DNA of 64,000 nt from contig NZ_JAJNCZ010000011.1 in assembly GCF_021026345.1 (NCBI RefSeq), forward strand, positions 62,001 to 126,000. The letters are read 5' to 3'. The notes beneath the pieces were generated by a model, which was not told where the DNA came from, did no database searches, and was given only the letters and a program-made list of their open reading frames with translations. Shown one piece after another: positions 29,866 through 37,996 of this stretch. Origin of the DNA: Rhizobium sp. GN54 (lineage in GTDB: Bacteria; Pseudomonadota; Alphaproteobacteria; Rhizobiales; Rhizobiaceae). How positions within the stretch are numbered: the first letter of the stretch is position 1; every line of letters starts with the position of its first letter. Both the position numbers and the translations under genes were made by a program.

Positions 29866-31014
29866 TTAGAGAAGCCGTGCTGCCCGACCACTTCGCCGGG
29901 CCGCGCTGTTGTAGTAATCTGAAGCCTGTTGGACGGAACGGTGACGCGACTGTTCCATTGCCTCGGGGAGGGGAATGCCACGGTTGGAAGCTTCGGTAAG
30001 ATACCCGGACCTTAGCCCGTGCGCAGAAAATTCTCTCGGATCCAGCCGCGCCAACTCCGCTCGCTGCTTCAGGATCGCATTGACCGACTGCGGATCGAGC
30101 GCCCGCCGCGAGACTGTTCCCCACCTGCCGATCGCCCGAAACACACTGCCTTTGTCGATCTTCGCCGCGGCCAGCCAAGCATTCAACGCCTCGACAGGCC
30201 GACCGGTGAGATAGACGACGTCATCACGCTCGCCGGTCGAGGTCTTGGTGCGGCCGAGATGGATGGCTAGAGAGGGGAGGGGAGGGCCGCCCGGCACTTC
30301 GATCGGCGGCTCGGCGACCAGTTGCTCGCACCGCAATCCGGCGACCTCACTGCGTCGGCGGCCGCCTGAGGCAAAGGCGACCATAAGGATCGCTTGGTCG
30401 CGGATATCGCGCAGACCGTCGGTCGCGCAAGTCGCAAGTAGTTTGGAAAGCACGTCGCCGGTCACGGCCTTTGCGCTCTTGCGGCGCCGCTGACGTGGGA
30501 CGGCGCGCACGGCGAGGCGGATGGCGGACTTGAGGGCAGGGGAGGCGAAGGCGCCGTCGAGTCCGCGCCATTTCGTCAGGGTCGACCAGTTCGCCAGGCG
30601 CCGGCGTACCGTCGCCGGCGCGTGCGGACCAACCGATTTGAGAAAACCCTGGCGACGCAGTTTTTCGTCGACATCGGCTGGCATGCCGTGATCGGCATCA
30701 GTCTCACGCCGCTCCGGGTCCCAGAGGTGATGGGCGACGAATTTGAGCAGCAGGGCTTCCGGCGCTGGCCAGGGCAGCGACTTTCTGGTCGCGGCCAGTC
30801 CCCAGGCTTCGAGATAGGCGAGATCCGAGGTCAGCGCCCGAAGTGTGTTGTCGCCCATGCCCTGGTTGACGAGATGGCGTAGAGTCTCGACGTCGTGGTC
30901 GTTGAGCAGCTCGGCCAGCTCGTCGCGGCGCTCCATCGGCAGCACGGCGGCGATGGTGTCGAGCTCTTCGGCGCGTCGCTCGACGGCGGTGAGTGATGTT
31001 TTGGCTTTGGCCAC
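29866..31014 (-). CDS. tyrosine site-specific recombinase (integrase)
   Basis: This 382-residue protein has a SAM-like N-terminal half (TLRALTSDLAYLEAWGLA) and a C-terminal catalytic domain with all tyrosine-recombinase residues: first Arg in FASGGRRRSEVAGL, HGLR in EFSAHGLRSGYLTEA, a second His in QSRHRSVQQ and the nucleophile in ASDYYN. GTG 31014 follows a GGAG site. It could be an island integrase or a plasmid resolution enzyme. It diverges from the DUF1612-type gene, so the AT-rich gap between them probably holds both promoters. Confidence 0.9.
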   Translation of the reverse strand: MAKAKTSLTAVERRAEELDTIAAVLPMERRDELAELLNDHDVETLRHLVNQGMGDNTLRALTSDLAYLEAWGLAATRKSLPWPAPEALLLKFVAHHLWDPERRETDADHGMPADVDEKLRRQGFLKSVGPHAPATVRRRLANWSTLTKWRGLDGAFASPALKSAIRLAVRAVPRQRRRKSAKAVTGDVLSKLLATCATDGLRDIRDQAILMVAFASGGRRRSEVAGLRCEQLVAEPPIEVPGGPPLPSLAIHLGRTKTSTGERDDVVYLTGRPVEALNAWLAAAKIDKGSVFRAIGRWGTVSRRALDPQSVNAILKQRAELARLDPREFSAHGLRSGYLTEASNRGIPLPEAMEQSRHRSVQQASDYYNSAARRSGRAARLL

Positions 31015-31103
31015 GGACGCTCCGAAATCGCTGTATTCGGCGGCCTCCAGGGCCGTGATTTGCCCCGATTCTTGCTGATTTGCGTCTCCAGATCAACTAC
31101 CAT

Positions 31104-31122
31104 CGATAAGCGATAGTTATCG
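31104..31122. promoter_or_regulatory. inverted repeat between integrase and HTH gene
   Basis: CGATAA-N7-TTATCG is a perfect 6-base dyad within the AT-rich 198-base gap between two divergent genes. It is a plausible operator for the neighbouring HTH protein or a recombination core for the integrase. Confidence 0.35.
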
Positions 31123-31212
31123 GTTGTTAGAAGCCCAACCCTCAATAATACCATGTGAGGAACCACAATATTCATATAGAGTTCCGTTAGGGAATCGTTT
31201 ACCATAATATCA

Positions 31213-32343
31213 ATGGCTTACGATCTCGTGAAAACCAGCATGAGTAGCTTGATGCGGCCGGCTTTTGACGCCGGTATCGCTCTCACGCGTCTGGACGAGC
31301 GCATCGTCCGTTCGCCGGTTGGTCAGGGCTGGATCGAGCGGTCCCACTTCACCGACGCTTGCGCGTCCTTGTGGATCGGCGGTGAACTCGTTCACCTGGA
31401 GGACCTCGTCCTGCATGACGCCACCCGCGATATTCGCACGCCCACCCACGAGCTGACAATCGCCCGCGACGTGCTTCGCACCCGCCGGCGCATCGCCGGC
31501 CAAACCCCGGATTGGGCGTTCTCCGCCGACGGCATCCGCTCGCTGCGGAAAACCTCGGAGATCGGGGCGGGCGGCGCGGACGAGGCTACGACGAGCGGAG
31601 TTATTCGGCCGGCGATCGCGATCGACGCGGAGGGGGAGGGGGATGACGCCGACGACGCCCAAGATCTCCCCGGCGTCGACTATGCGGCTATCGATGCGTT
31701 GCTCGCGCGCTCTGACGCTGCGATCGAACGAGCCAAAAAGCCCGGCCGCGCCAGCTCGGCAGACAGAGACGCACTGGTCTATGATCTCGACTGGGACGAG
31801 GATGTCCGGCTCGATGAATGGCGTGGCGTGTTGCGTCAGGCCGAAAACTTGCCGGCGGTGCTGCAGGCCATCGTCGCCCTCGATGCCTGGACCGAGCTTG
31901 CCGTCTTGCAGCATGCACCCTGGCTCGGCCGGCTATTTGCCGCCTCCATCCTGCGCCAGGCCGGCGTCACCACCGGCGCGCACCTGGCCGCCATCAATCT
32001 GGGCCTCAAAACCATTCCGGTCGACCGGCGCCGGCATCGTGATCGGGAGACCCGGTTGCTCGCCATTGCTCACGGGTTCTTGGCGGCCGCCGAGATCGGC
32101 TTGAAAGAGCATGACCGACTGACTCTGGCGAAAACGATGATGGACCGAAAACTGGAGGGACGGAGGACGTCGTCAAAACTGCCGGAGCTGGTTGAGCTGG
32201 TGATGGCAAAGCCATTGGTGTCGGCCGGCATGGTCGCAAAAACGCTTGAGGTGACGCCGCAGGCAGCGCGGCGGATTGTTTTGGAACTGGGACTGAGGGA
32301 GATGACCGGGAGGGGGAGGTTTCGCGCGTGGGGGGTGTTGTAG
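31213..32343 (+). CDS. RHE_PE00001-type protein (DUF1612 plus HTH)
   Basis: This 376-residue protein matches a family that I recall only from plasmids of Rhizobiales, named RHE_PE00001, with an N-terminal DUF1612 domain ([27 protein letters not shown]) and a C-terminal helix-turn-helix ([41 protein letters not shown]). The ending fits a DNA-binding regulator. The function is not known; some homologues lie beside integrases, as here. Confidence 0.8.
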   Translation: MAYDLVKTSMSSLMRPAFDAGIALTRLDERIVRSPVGQGWIERSHFTDACASLWIGGELVHLEDLVLHDATRDIRTPTHELTIARDVLRTRRRIAGQTPDWAFSADGIRSLRKTSEIGAGGADEATTSGVIRPAIAIDAEGEGDDADDAQDLPGVDYAAIDALLARSDAAIERAKKPGRASSADRDALVYDLDWDEDVRLDEWRGVLRQAENLPAVLQAIVALDAWTELAVLQHAPWLGRLFAASILRQAGVTTGAHLAAINLGLKTIPVDRRRHRDRETRLLAIAHGFLAAAEIGLKEHDRLTLAKTMMDRKLEGRRTSSKLPELVELVMAKPLVSAGMVAKTLEVTPQAARRIVLELGLREMTGRGRFRAWGVL

Positions 32344-32420
32344 CATTCTTAGCGCTTCCCGGTTCATATATCCCGGGCGTTTGTCCTGTTCCCGGAAACG
32401 TCTCGCTACTCGTTGTGATT

Positions 32421-34820
32421 TCAGTTTGCCTTCTGCTTTCTTACGGTGCTGATCAACGCCTCGATCGCGGGCAGCAGTTTGTCTTTCTCTACAAATGCAG
32501 CCCAATCGGACCGGGTGGGAATTTGGTAGGAGTGGACTGTGCGGAGGGCAATCAAGGTGCGGTTCATCAGCGGCAATGATCCCTCCGCTATTATTGCTTC
32601 GATAAACTCGTCAGCTTTGTCCCACTCGTGTGAAAAAAGCCTTGCCAGTGATACGGCTGCTATTTCGATTGGACCTTGTGTTGGACAAAGGACGCGACCG
32701 AAACCTTCAATCTCGTGTTCAAGATGCCCCTCCGGGTCCAGGCTAGCACGCATCAGCGGAAATGCGCATTGCCCGACAGTAAATAGGATCTGGGCATCTA
32801 GCCTGTCGTCGATGTCGCCACCGGATGCCATCGGAAGAAGCGACAGATGCGCGAGCATCATCCAGGCCGTCGTGTTCGCTAACGTACGGGGCAGCTCATC
32901 AAGCTCGACAGGCTCACCGTAGAGGTTCCCTGCCCGGTCCGATCTCCACGCTTTACCCTCACGCACAACGAGATCAACGACCTCGCCATTCGCCGCTTGG
33001 AGCGCGATATGCCTATCTTCAAATGTGTCCTCTTGCGGTTCGATGTCGATGAGAGCCCTAACGATTTCTCGGCTGAAGCCACCCGTGGTCTCTGCAAGAA
33101 TGCGAATAGCTTGAGCACCGATTACTTCTCCAAGAAAGAAGCCTTCCAGCCGTGTTCCGAGCCAGCGCCCTCCGTCGTAAGGATTTTCGGTCACCATGGC
33201 ACTCAACATCTCGCTGGCGGCCTCCGCAAGTTCGGCTACAAACAAAGCAGGAATTGTCGGTACGACGACATCGATACGGCCGCGGCGGTAAGTCTGGATC
33301 TGACCTCTCGTCCGAAGTTCTCCCAGCGAGGCATGTGATTCTACCGATAATGCATCCCGACGGATAACAAAACCATTCGACTGCTCAAGCGCGAGATCCC
33401 CCGAAACCCTTTGATCGTCGGCAAGGGCGTCACGGGCAAGCGAGCGGTAAGCTCGCAGGAGCTCCGATTGGCCGGCAAAAGCGTTCTGCACATAGTCGAT
33501 CAAGCCTACGCCGAGCGTCGGTTGAAGCGTGACGCCCCATGTTTCGTCCTTGAAGCGCGAATTTCCCGCAACGTGATCATAGATCGTGCGCAAAATCCAC
33601 GGGACGCGATTTTCTTCGAAGAACGATGCGCCGCGGACAAGGAAGATCCGATTGTTCTCCATTATCGAGCAAGCGGCTTTGAATTCCTTGAGGTTCAGAG
33701 GACCAAGCTCAATTTCCTGGCTAAATGATCCAAGCTTGGTGACACCGCGCCCATTTCCCGTTCGCGTCAACCCCTCAGGTTGATCTGTCGTCAAGATTAC
33801 TCTGAGCCGTTCTCCGAGTCCAAGATCGGGCAGTTCTTGCAGATCCGAAGCGATCGCACTACCTGGCTTAACGCCATCGATTGCAATGACGAGAGTTGGC
33901 CCCGCGGGTCCCCTCGACATTCGGCGCAGCCAATGTCGAGCATCGTGAGGAGTCAGTGTCCACTCGAGTTCTCGCGAAAAGAGGTTCGACACGGCCTGAA
34001 AGAGGCCCGGACCACTATCCTGAAGCATCAGAACCGCCAGCTCGTCGCTCGCAGTCGTCCGCAGAGCTAACTCGCAGAGCAAGTTTGTCTTGCCACTTGC
34101 TGGTGGTCCGACCACGACAGTGAAAAGGTCGGCTCCAGTAAGCGCACTAGTTGCTTGCTCAGTGGCCTCGCGCGGAAAAATCAGGTCGCGGGCAACGGGC
34201 CGTCCTGTAGCGCCTGGCGGATCGGTCCACGTCTCGATCAATGCGGCGGTGCATTTACGAACCGCGCGCGGCCATATGTCGACCTCGCGACCCATCAACG
34301 CCTCAATCGCCCAGCGCATGTCGGCTGCGGCGACTTTACCAACATTCTCTAGCAAGTTCGTGATGGCGGCCTTGTCGTAGTCTCCAGTATCCAATCGCCG
34401 AGTGGTGTTGCTGTCGAAAAGCTGTGTGTGCTTGCCGTTGCTAACGATCAACAGAGGTGGGCGCGGCGTGAGCATGTTGGCGTAGCTTTGCGCCTGCTCG
34501 TAGTCGGTTTTTTGTAACGCGACCGTTTCCCGCTTCACTTCAAGGACAGCCAGCGGTCGGTCACCGTAAAAGATCAGGATATCGGCTCGGCCTGTCTTCT
34601 CCCAAAGTGCCGCGCTGTCGAATTCAAAGCTCTCGTGCCCGAGTCGAATTGTGAACCGTCGTTGCTGAACAAAATCGCCTTGTGAGAACGTTGGCAGAGC
34701 GGCTGCTAGAGCGCTGGTAATTCGGCTCTCTAGCTCCGCTTCAGTACGCAGCCTGCGGACATCTTGGCTTTCTACCTTCTTTCGTCGTTTCGCCGATCTC
34801 GGCTTTTTGGGTCTCGGCAT
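32421..34820 (-). CDS. P-loop NTPase with HsdR-like N-terminal nuclease
   Basis: This protein is about 799 residues from ATG 34820 (a GTG at 34865 is possible). A basic N-terminus (PRPKKPRSAKRRKK) precedes an HsdR_N-type nuclease domain with ADILIFYGDRPLAVLEVKRE, that is D...ExK. An ATPase domain follows: Walker A VVVGPPASGKTNLLCELA and Walker B TLVIAIDGVKPGS. The C-terminal half is helical without clear repeats. The nuclease-STAND-like-sensor layout recalls Avs-type antiviral NTPases, though I cannot place it in a named Avs class. It lies 112 bases after the AIPR gene on the same strand and may be the last gene of that operon. Confidence 0.65.
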   Translation of the reverse strand: MPRPKKPRSAKRRKKVESQDVRRLRTEAELESRITSALAAALPTFSQGDFVQQRRFTIRLGHESFEFDSAALWEKTGRADILIFYGDRPLAVLEVKRETVALQKTDYEQAQSYANMLTPRPPLLIVSNGKHTQLFDSNTTRRLDTGDYDKAAITNLLENVGKVAAADMRWAIEALMGREVDIWPRAVRKCTAALIETWTDPPGATGRPVARDLIFPREATEQATSALTGADLFTVVVGPPASGKTNLLCELALRTTASDELAVLMLQDSGPGLFQAVSNLFSRELEWTLTPHDARHWLRRMSRGPAGPTLVIAIDGVKPGSAIASDLQELPDLGLGERLRVILTTDQPEGLTRTGNGRGVTKLGSFSQEIELGPLNLKEFKAACSIMENNRIFLVRGASFFEENRVPWILRTIYDHVAGNSRFKDETWGVTLQPTLGVGLIDYVQNAFAGQSELLRAYRSLARDALADDQRVSGDLALEQSNGFVIRRDALSVESHASLGELRTRGQIQTYRRGRIDVVVPTIPALFVAELAEAASEMLSAMVTENPYDGGRWLGTRLEGFFLGEVIGAQAIRILAETTGGFSREIVRALIDIEPQEDTFEDRHIALQAANGEVVDLVVREGKAWRSDRAGNLYGEPVELDELPRTLANTTAWMMLAHLSLLPMASGGDIDDRLDAQILFTVGQCAFPLMRASLDPEGHLEHEIEGFGRVLCPTQGPIEIAAVSLARLFSHEWDKADEFIEAIIAEGSLPLMNRTLIALRTVHSYQIPTRSDWAAFVEKDKLLPAIEALISTVRKQKAN

Positions 34821-34932
34821 CTTTAGAGCTTCTGCAATGGTTTTAACCTTCGGAGTTACGAACACGTGCGCGCAAACGAGAGGTCGCGCAAACCTGATAA
34901 ACCGCCAGCTTCAGCGGTGGAGATTGGTGCTC

Positions 34933-37008
34933 CTATCCTGGTTCGCGCTGTGTCTCGTCGAACAAGCCGGCGGCACGCACCTTAGCAACACTCTCAAGCC
35001 CATGCTTCGCTTGTTTGATCGAAGGACGTCGGCTCCAACCCCCTGCGGCATAATTGGCCAGCGTCATGCAGATGCTGGCCAACTTGAAGTGCAGCACTCC
35101 GCTGCGCTGACCGGCCTCGGCCGCTGCCACCCAGACCGCAGATGGGATGCGCATGCATTCCTCGATCCGATCATAGTCAGCGACCTGCAGAGTCTGTCCA
35201 TGTCGATCCGTCACAGCGCCGGCCGTGCTTGGCGAGGTGCCGTTGAGCTCCGCCGGGAGCGGATCCGACAGTGTCGGAAGGTGATTGCGGACTTCAGCCC
35301 AGCAGTCTTCCTTCTTGAACCATTCCGTGGGATTGCGGCTACCGACACTGGCGCGCAGTGCCTGATCGATCATGGGTGCCCAGGCGGAGATGAGGGCCTC
35401 CATCTCGGTCGACAGCTTTTGCTGGCGCCAGACGAAGTCAAAATCGATACGACCGCCCGTGCGCTCTCCAAGCGCGGCGATCAGATATGCGACAATATTA
35501 ACGCCATACGCCGGAAACTTCATCGCTCTGACCAAGCGCTCGGTAGTACGATAGAGGATGGTTAGCGCAATCAGCCGGCGGAACCAGGCGGCGTCCGGGG
35601 GCGGAGCCGTCACCTCCTTGCGGCGCTGCATGAACGCCTGAAAGTTCTTCTGACCGCCAAAAGCGACACGCCAGGGGAAGCCGTCCCAAGCCGACAGATA
35701 ACGCGCGAGGTCGAGCTTGCCAAAGCGTCGAGCCTTTGGTGTCTGCTCCCGGAACGCGCGCTGCTCGGTGGTGCGGTATGAAGCTTTCTGCTCAGCCGCA
35801 AGCCATGATCCGCGCGCCCGCTCATAGAACCAGCGCCCGCGCCCGTTTTCGAGCCACGCATTGTTCGCCAGCGTCTCCACCTCGCGATGGAAGGGATCAT
35901 TGGCCGAGAAGTCGGCCTGCTGCACGGTATTCTGCCGGTTGGCCGCGCGAGAGATCGAGGAAACCATTTGCTCCAGATCCCCCTCTGTCACTCGGATAAT
36001 CTTGACCGGTACCTCCACCGCACCAAGCGCCACGCTTTCCTTGCGCCGGGCGCGGTGCAGCGACGCCGTCGTCTGTCCACCATTGACTATCTGCAGGCCC
36101 CGCAGACCGGTCAGGTACACCGCGCCGCCTTCACGCTCGAGTCGCACCTCGTCCGCGGTTGCAACCACGCCGTTGTTGAAAGCGAGGAACATCTCCGGCT
36201 GTTCGACCAGCGTGCGCCGCAGCTCGGCATTCACCGACTTGCGCCCGGAAAGTCCTAGAAATGCGCGCACATTCAGCTCGAGGAGATGCGTGCCGTATCG
36301 ATCGTAGATGCGCGACAGCGCCTCTCCCGGGAAAGCGGCAAGGAATGCCTCGTAATGCCCTGCGCCCGAGGCGACCGGCAGGCAAGCGATGCGATGGCCG
36401 GTCAGAGCTACGAGGTCTACGTCGATATCAGCGCGGGTCTGGCCTTCTCCAAGAACCCTATGCAACCGGACCATGTCATAGAGCTCGATCTCGACCGGCT
36501 TTCCATGACTGTCGACCGTCGCGGGGAGTGTGCCACCGGCAATGCAGTCTGTCAGCACGACGATCCGGAAGCGATCAATGCGCTCGCCAAGCACTGCCAC
36601 GCGGCGCGCCAAGTCCCCAGCTTCTGTATTGGACGGCTCGATGCGATCTGCCAAGCCACCAATGCATGCCGCTACATATGTGCCGGCTCTTTCCGCAGTC
36701 TTCAGCAGGTCCGAGGCGGGAACTCGACGCGGCGGCACGTCGCCAGAATAATGCGTTGCGAAGAGCGTCAGCTGGCCGGCGTCCTCATCGATCGCATACC
36801 CGCTGATCCGGAACGGTGACCGTCCGACCTTTCCCTCCTGGGGAAGATCAAACGCTGCCTCGAAGTGACCAATCTCCTCCAGCTCATCAATGACTAGGCG
36901 TGTGAAGAGCGCTTCGGTCGACGGGATGTCTATTGTCGGGTCATCACGAGCCTCGTCGACTTCTTCCGCCAATGCTCGAGCAAATTCCGACGTCGCATCC
37001 TCACTCAT
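34933..37008 (-). CDS. AIPR-family phage-resistance protein (Mza-like)
   Basis: This 691-residue protein shows the AIPR (abortive infection phage resistance) hallmark: GTHLLELNVRAFLGLSGRKS, VNAELRRTLVEQPEMFLAFNNGVVATAD and GLQIVNGGQTTASLHRAR. The N-terminal part (FTRLVIDELEEIGHFEAAFD) is also typical. AIPR proteins occur in restriction and abortive-infection loci with Z1 and MutL-like genes; their biochemical action is unclear. ATG 37008 overlaps the preceding nuclease gene by 8 bases, so all four core genes are coupled. Confidence 0.88.
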   Translation of the reverse strand: MSEDATSEFARALAEEVDEARDDPTIDIPSTEALFTRLVIDELEEIGHFEAAFDLPQEGKVGRSPFRISGYAIDEDAGQLTLFATHYSGDVPPRRVPASDLLKTAERAGTYVAACIGGLADRIEPSNTEAGDLARRVAVLGERIDRFRIVVLTDCIAGGTLPATVDSHGKPVEIELYDMVRLHRVLGEGQTRADIDVDLVALTGHRIACLPVASGAGHYEAFLAAFPGEALSRIYDRYGTHLLELNVRAFLGLSGRKSVNAELRRTLVEQPEMFLAFNNGVVATADEVRLEREGGAVYLTGLRGLQIVNGGQTTASLHRARRKESVALGAVEVPVKIIRVTEGDLEQMVSSISRAANRQNTVQQADFSANDPFHREVETLANNAWLENGRGRWFYERARGSWLAAEQKASYRTTEQRAFREQTPKARRFGKLDLARYLSAWDGFPWRVAFGGQKNFQAFMQRRKEVTAPPPDAAWFRRLIALTILYRTTERLVRAMKFPAYGVNIVAYLIAALGERTGGRIDFDFVWRQQKLSTEMEALISAWAPMIDQALRASVGSRNPTEWFKKEDCWAEVRNHLPTLSDPLPAELNGTSPSTAGAVTDRHGQTLQVADYDRIEECMRIPSAVWVAAAEAGQRSGVLHFKLASICMTLANYAAGGWSRRPSIKQAKHGLESVAKVRAAGLFDETQREPG

Positions 37009-37996
37009 CGCCCGTTCCTCCGAACGTATCGAATACCGCTGCCGCATCGACGGCAAATCTGACGAGCGCGCGCACCTCGATCTGATAGGTCGCCTCCGCG
37101 ATCCCGAGCGCTACATCGCTCCTTCGAAGCCGCGGGAAGCCATCGTTTACCGCGTAACAATCAATGCCCGCGAGGGCGACTCGCGGCCCGGAGTTCGTAT
37201 CGCCTCCGGGTGCAAGACCGCGACGCAAAAGCGCGTTGCGAAAAGCCCCACGCGCCCGCTCGCCATTTAGCCGCTGTTCGATCCGTGCGGTGATCTGGCC
37301 GAGCGTCTCGCCGGCAACCGACTCCACCAGACGGACGTGCGCGACGTGCAGGGAGACAAGACCGGCGTCGTCAAGCTGATCGAGCGTCGAAATATGGAGT
37401 CGCCGCGCCGCTCCCAGAGCGGTCTTCACCTCAAGCCCCTGACCCGAGAGCACAAAGTCATGTAACCCGTCATCAGGTGCCTTCCACGCGGCGACCGCTT
37501 CAGCGTTTTCATCCAGCATCCGATCGAGGACGAGGAGTTCACCGATCAGCCCAACTATTTCGTTTCTCGACAGGCCAGCGGCCTGATCGCGCAGAAACGC
37601 TCGCCACGCAGCGAGACGGGCGGCGAAGACTGTGACCAATTCAGTTTCGCCTTCATCCTCAGCGCGCAGGACGGAGCGGACGCAGTCGCTGCAGATCTCG
37701 GCGAAAAGATCACGTCGGGAGGTCTCCTCGAGTGAAAGGACCAGCAGGAAGCCACCGGGATCAGCGGTTCGGGATAGCCGCAGGCCCGCGGTCTCAAAAG
37801 AAGCAATGGAATTGCCAGCGACACCCGGCAACGCAACGAGACAAGGTGCGCCGTCAGCTTCCCGCAGACCCACGCGGAGATCGAGCTGCATCGGGCGAGA
37901 AAGCCGTCGGCTTCGATACAGCCGATCCCCCGGGGCTACGGCGGCCAGCTCGTCCCATTCCCTCAGTAACGCCGCCGCATCGGGAGTGACGCTCAT
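37001..37996 (-). CDS. DUF4420-like PD-(D/E)XK protein (Mza-like)
   Basis: This 331-residue protein contains IVGLIGELLVLDRMLDE and HDFVLSGQGLEVKTALGAARRLHIS, the E...D...ExK core of the PD-(D/E)XK motif family DUF4420. It is the expected nuclease of the MutL-Z1-DUF-AIPR set. ATG 37996 overlaps the Z1 stop (ATGA), giving translational coupling; a longer frame to 38035 is less likely. Confidence 0.8.
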   Translation of the reverse strand: MSVTPDAAALLREWDELAAVAPGDRLYRSRRLSRPMQLDLRVGLREADGAPCLVALPGVAGNSIASFETAGLRLSRTADPGGFLLVLSLEETSRRDLFAEICSDCVRSVLRAEDEGETELVTVFAARLAAWRAFLRDQAAGLSRNEIVGLIGELLVLDRMLDENAEAVAAWKAPDDGLHDFVLSGQGLEVKTALGAARRLHISTLDQLDDAGLVSLHVAHVRLVESVAGETLGQITARIEQRLNGERARGAFRNALLRRGLAPGGDTNSGPRVALAGIDCYAVNDGFPRLRRSDVALGIAEATYQIEVRALVRFAVDAAAVFDTFGGTGDE

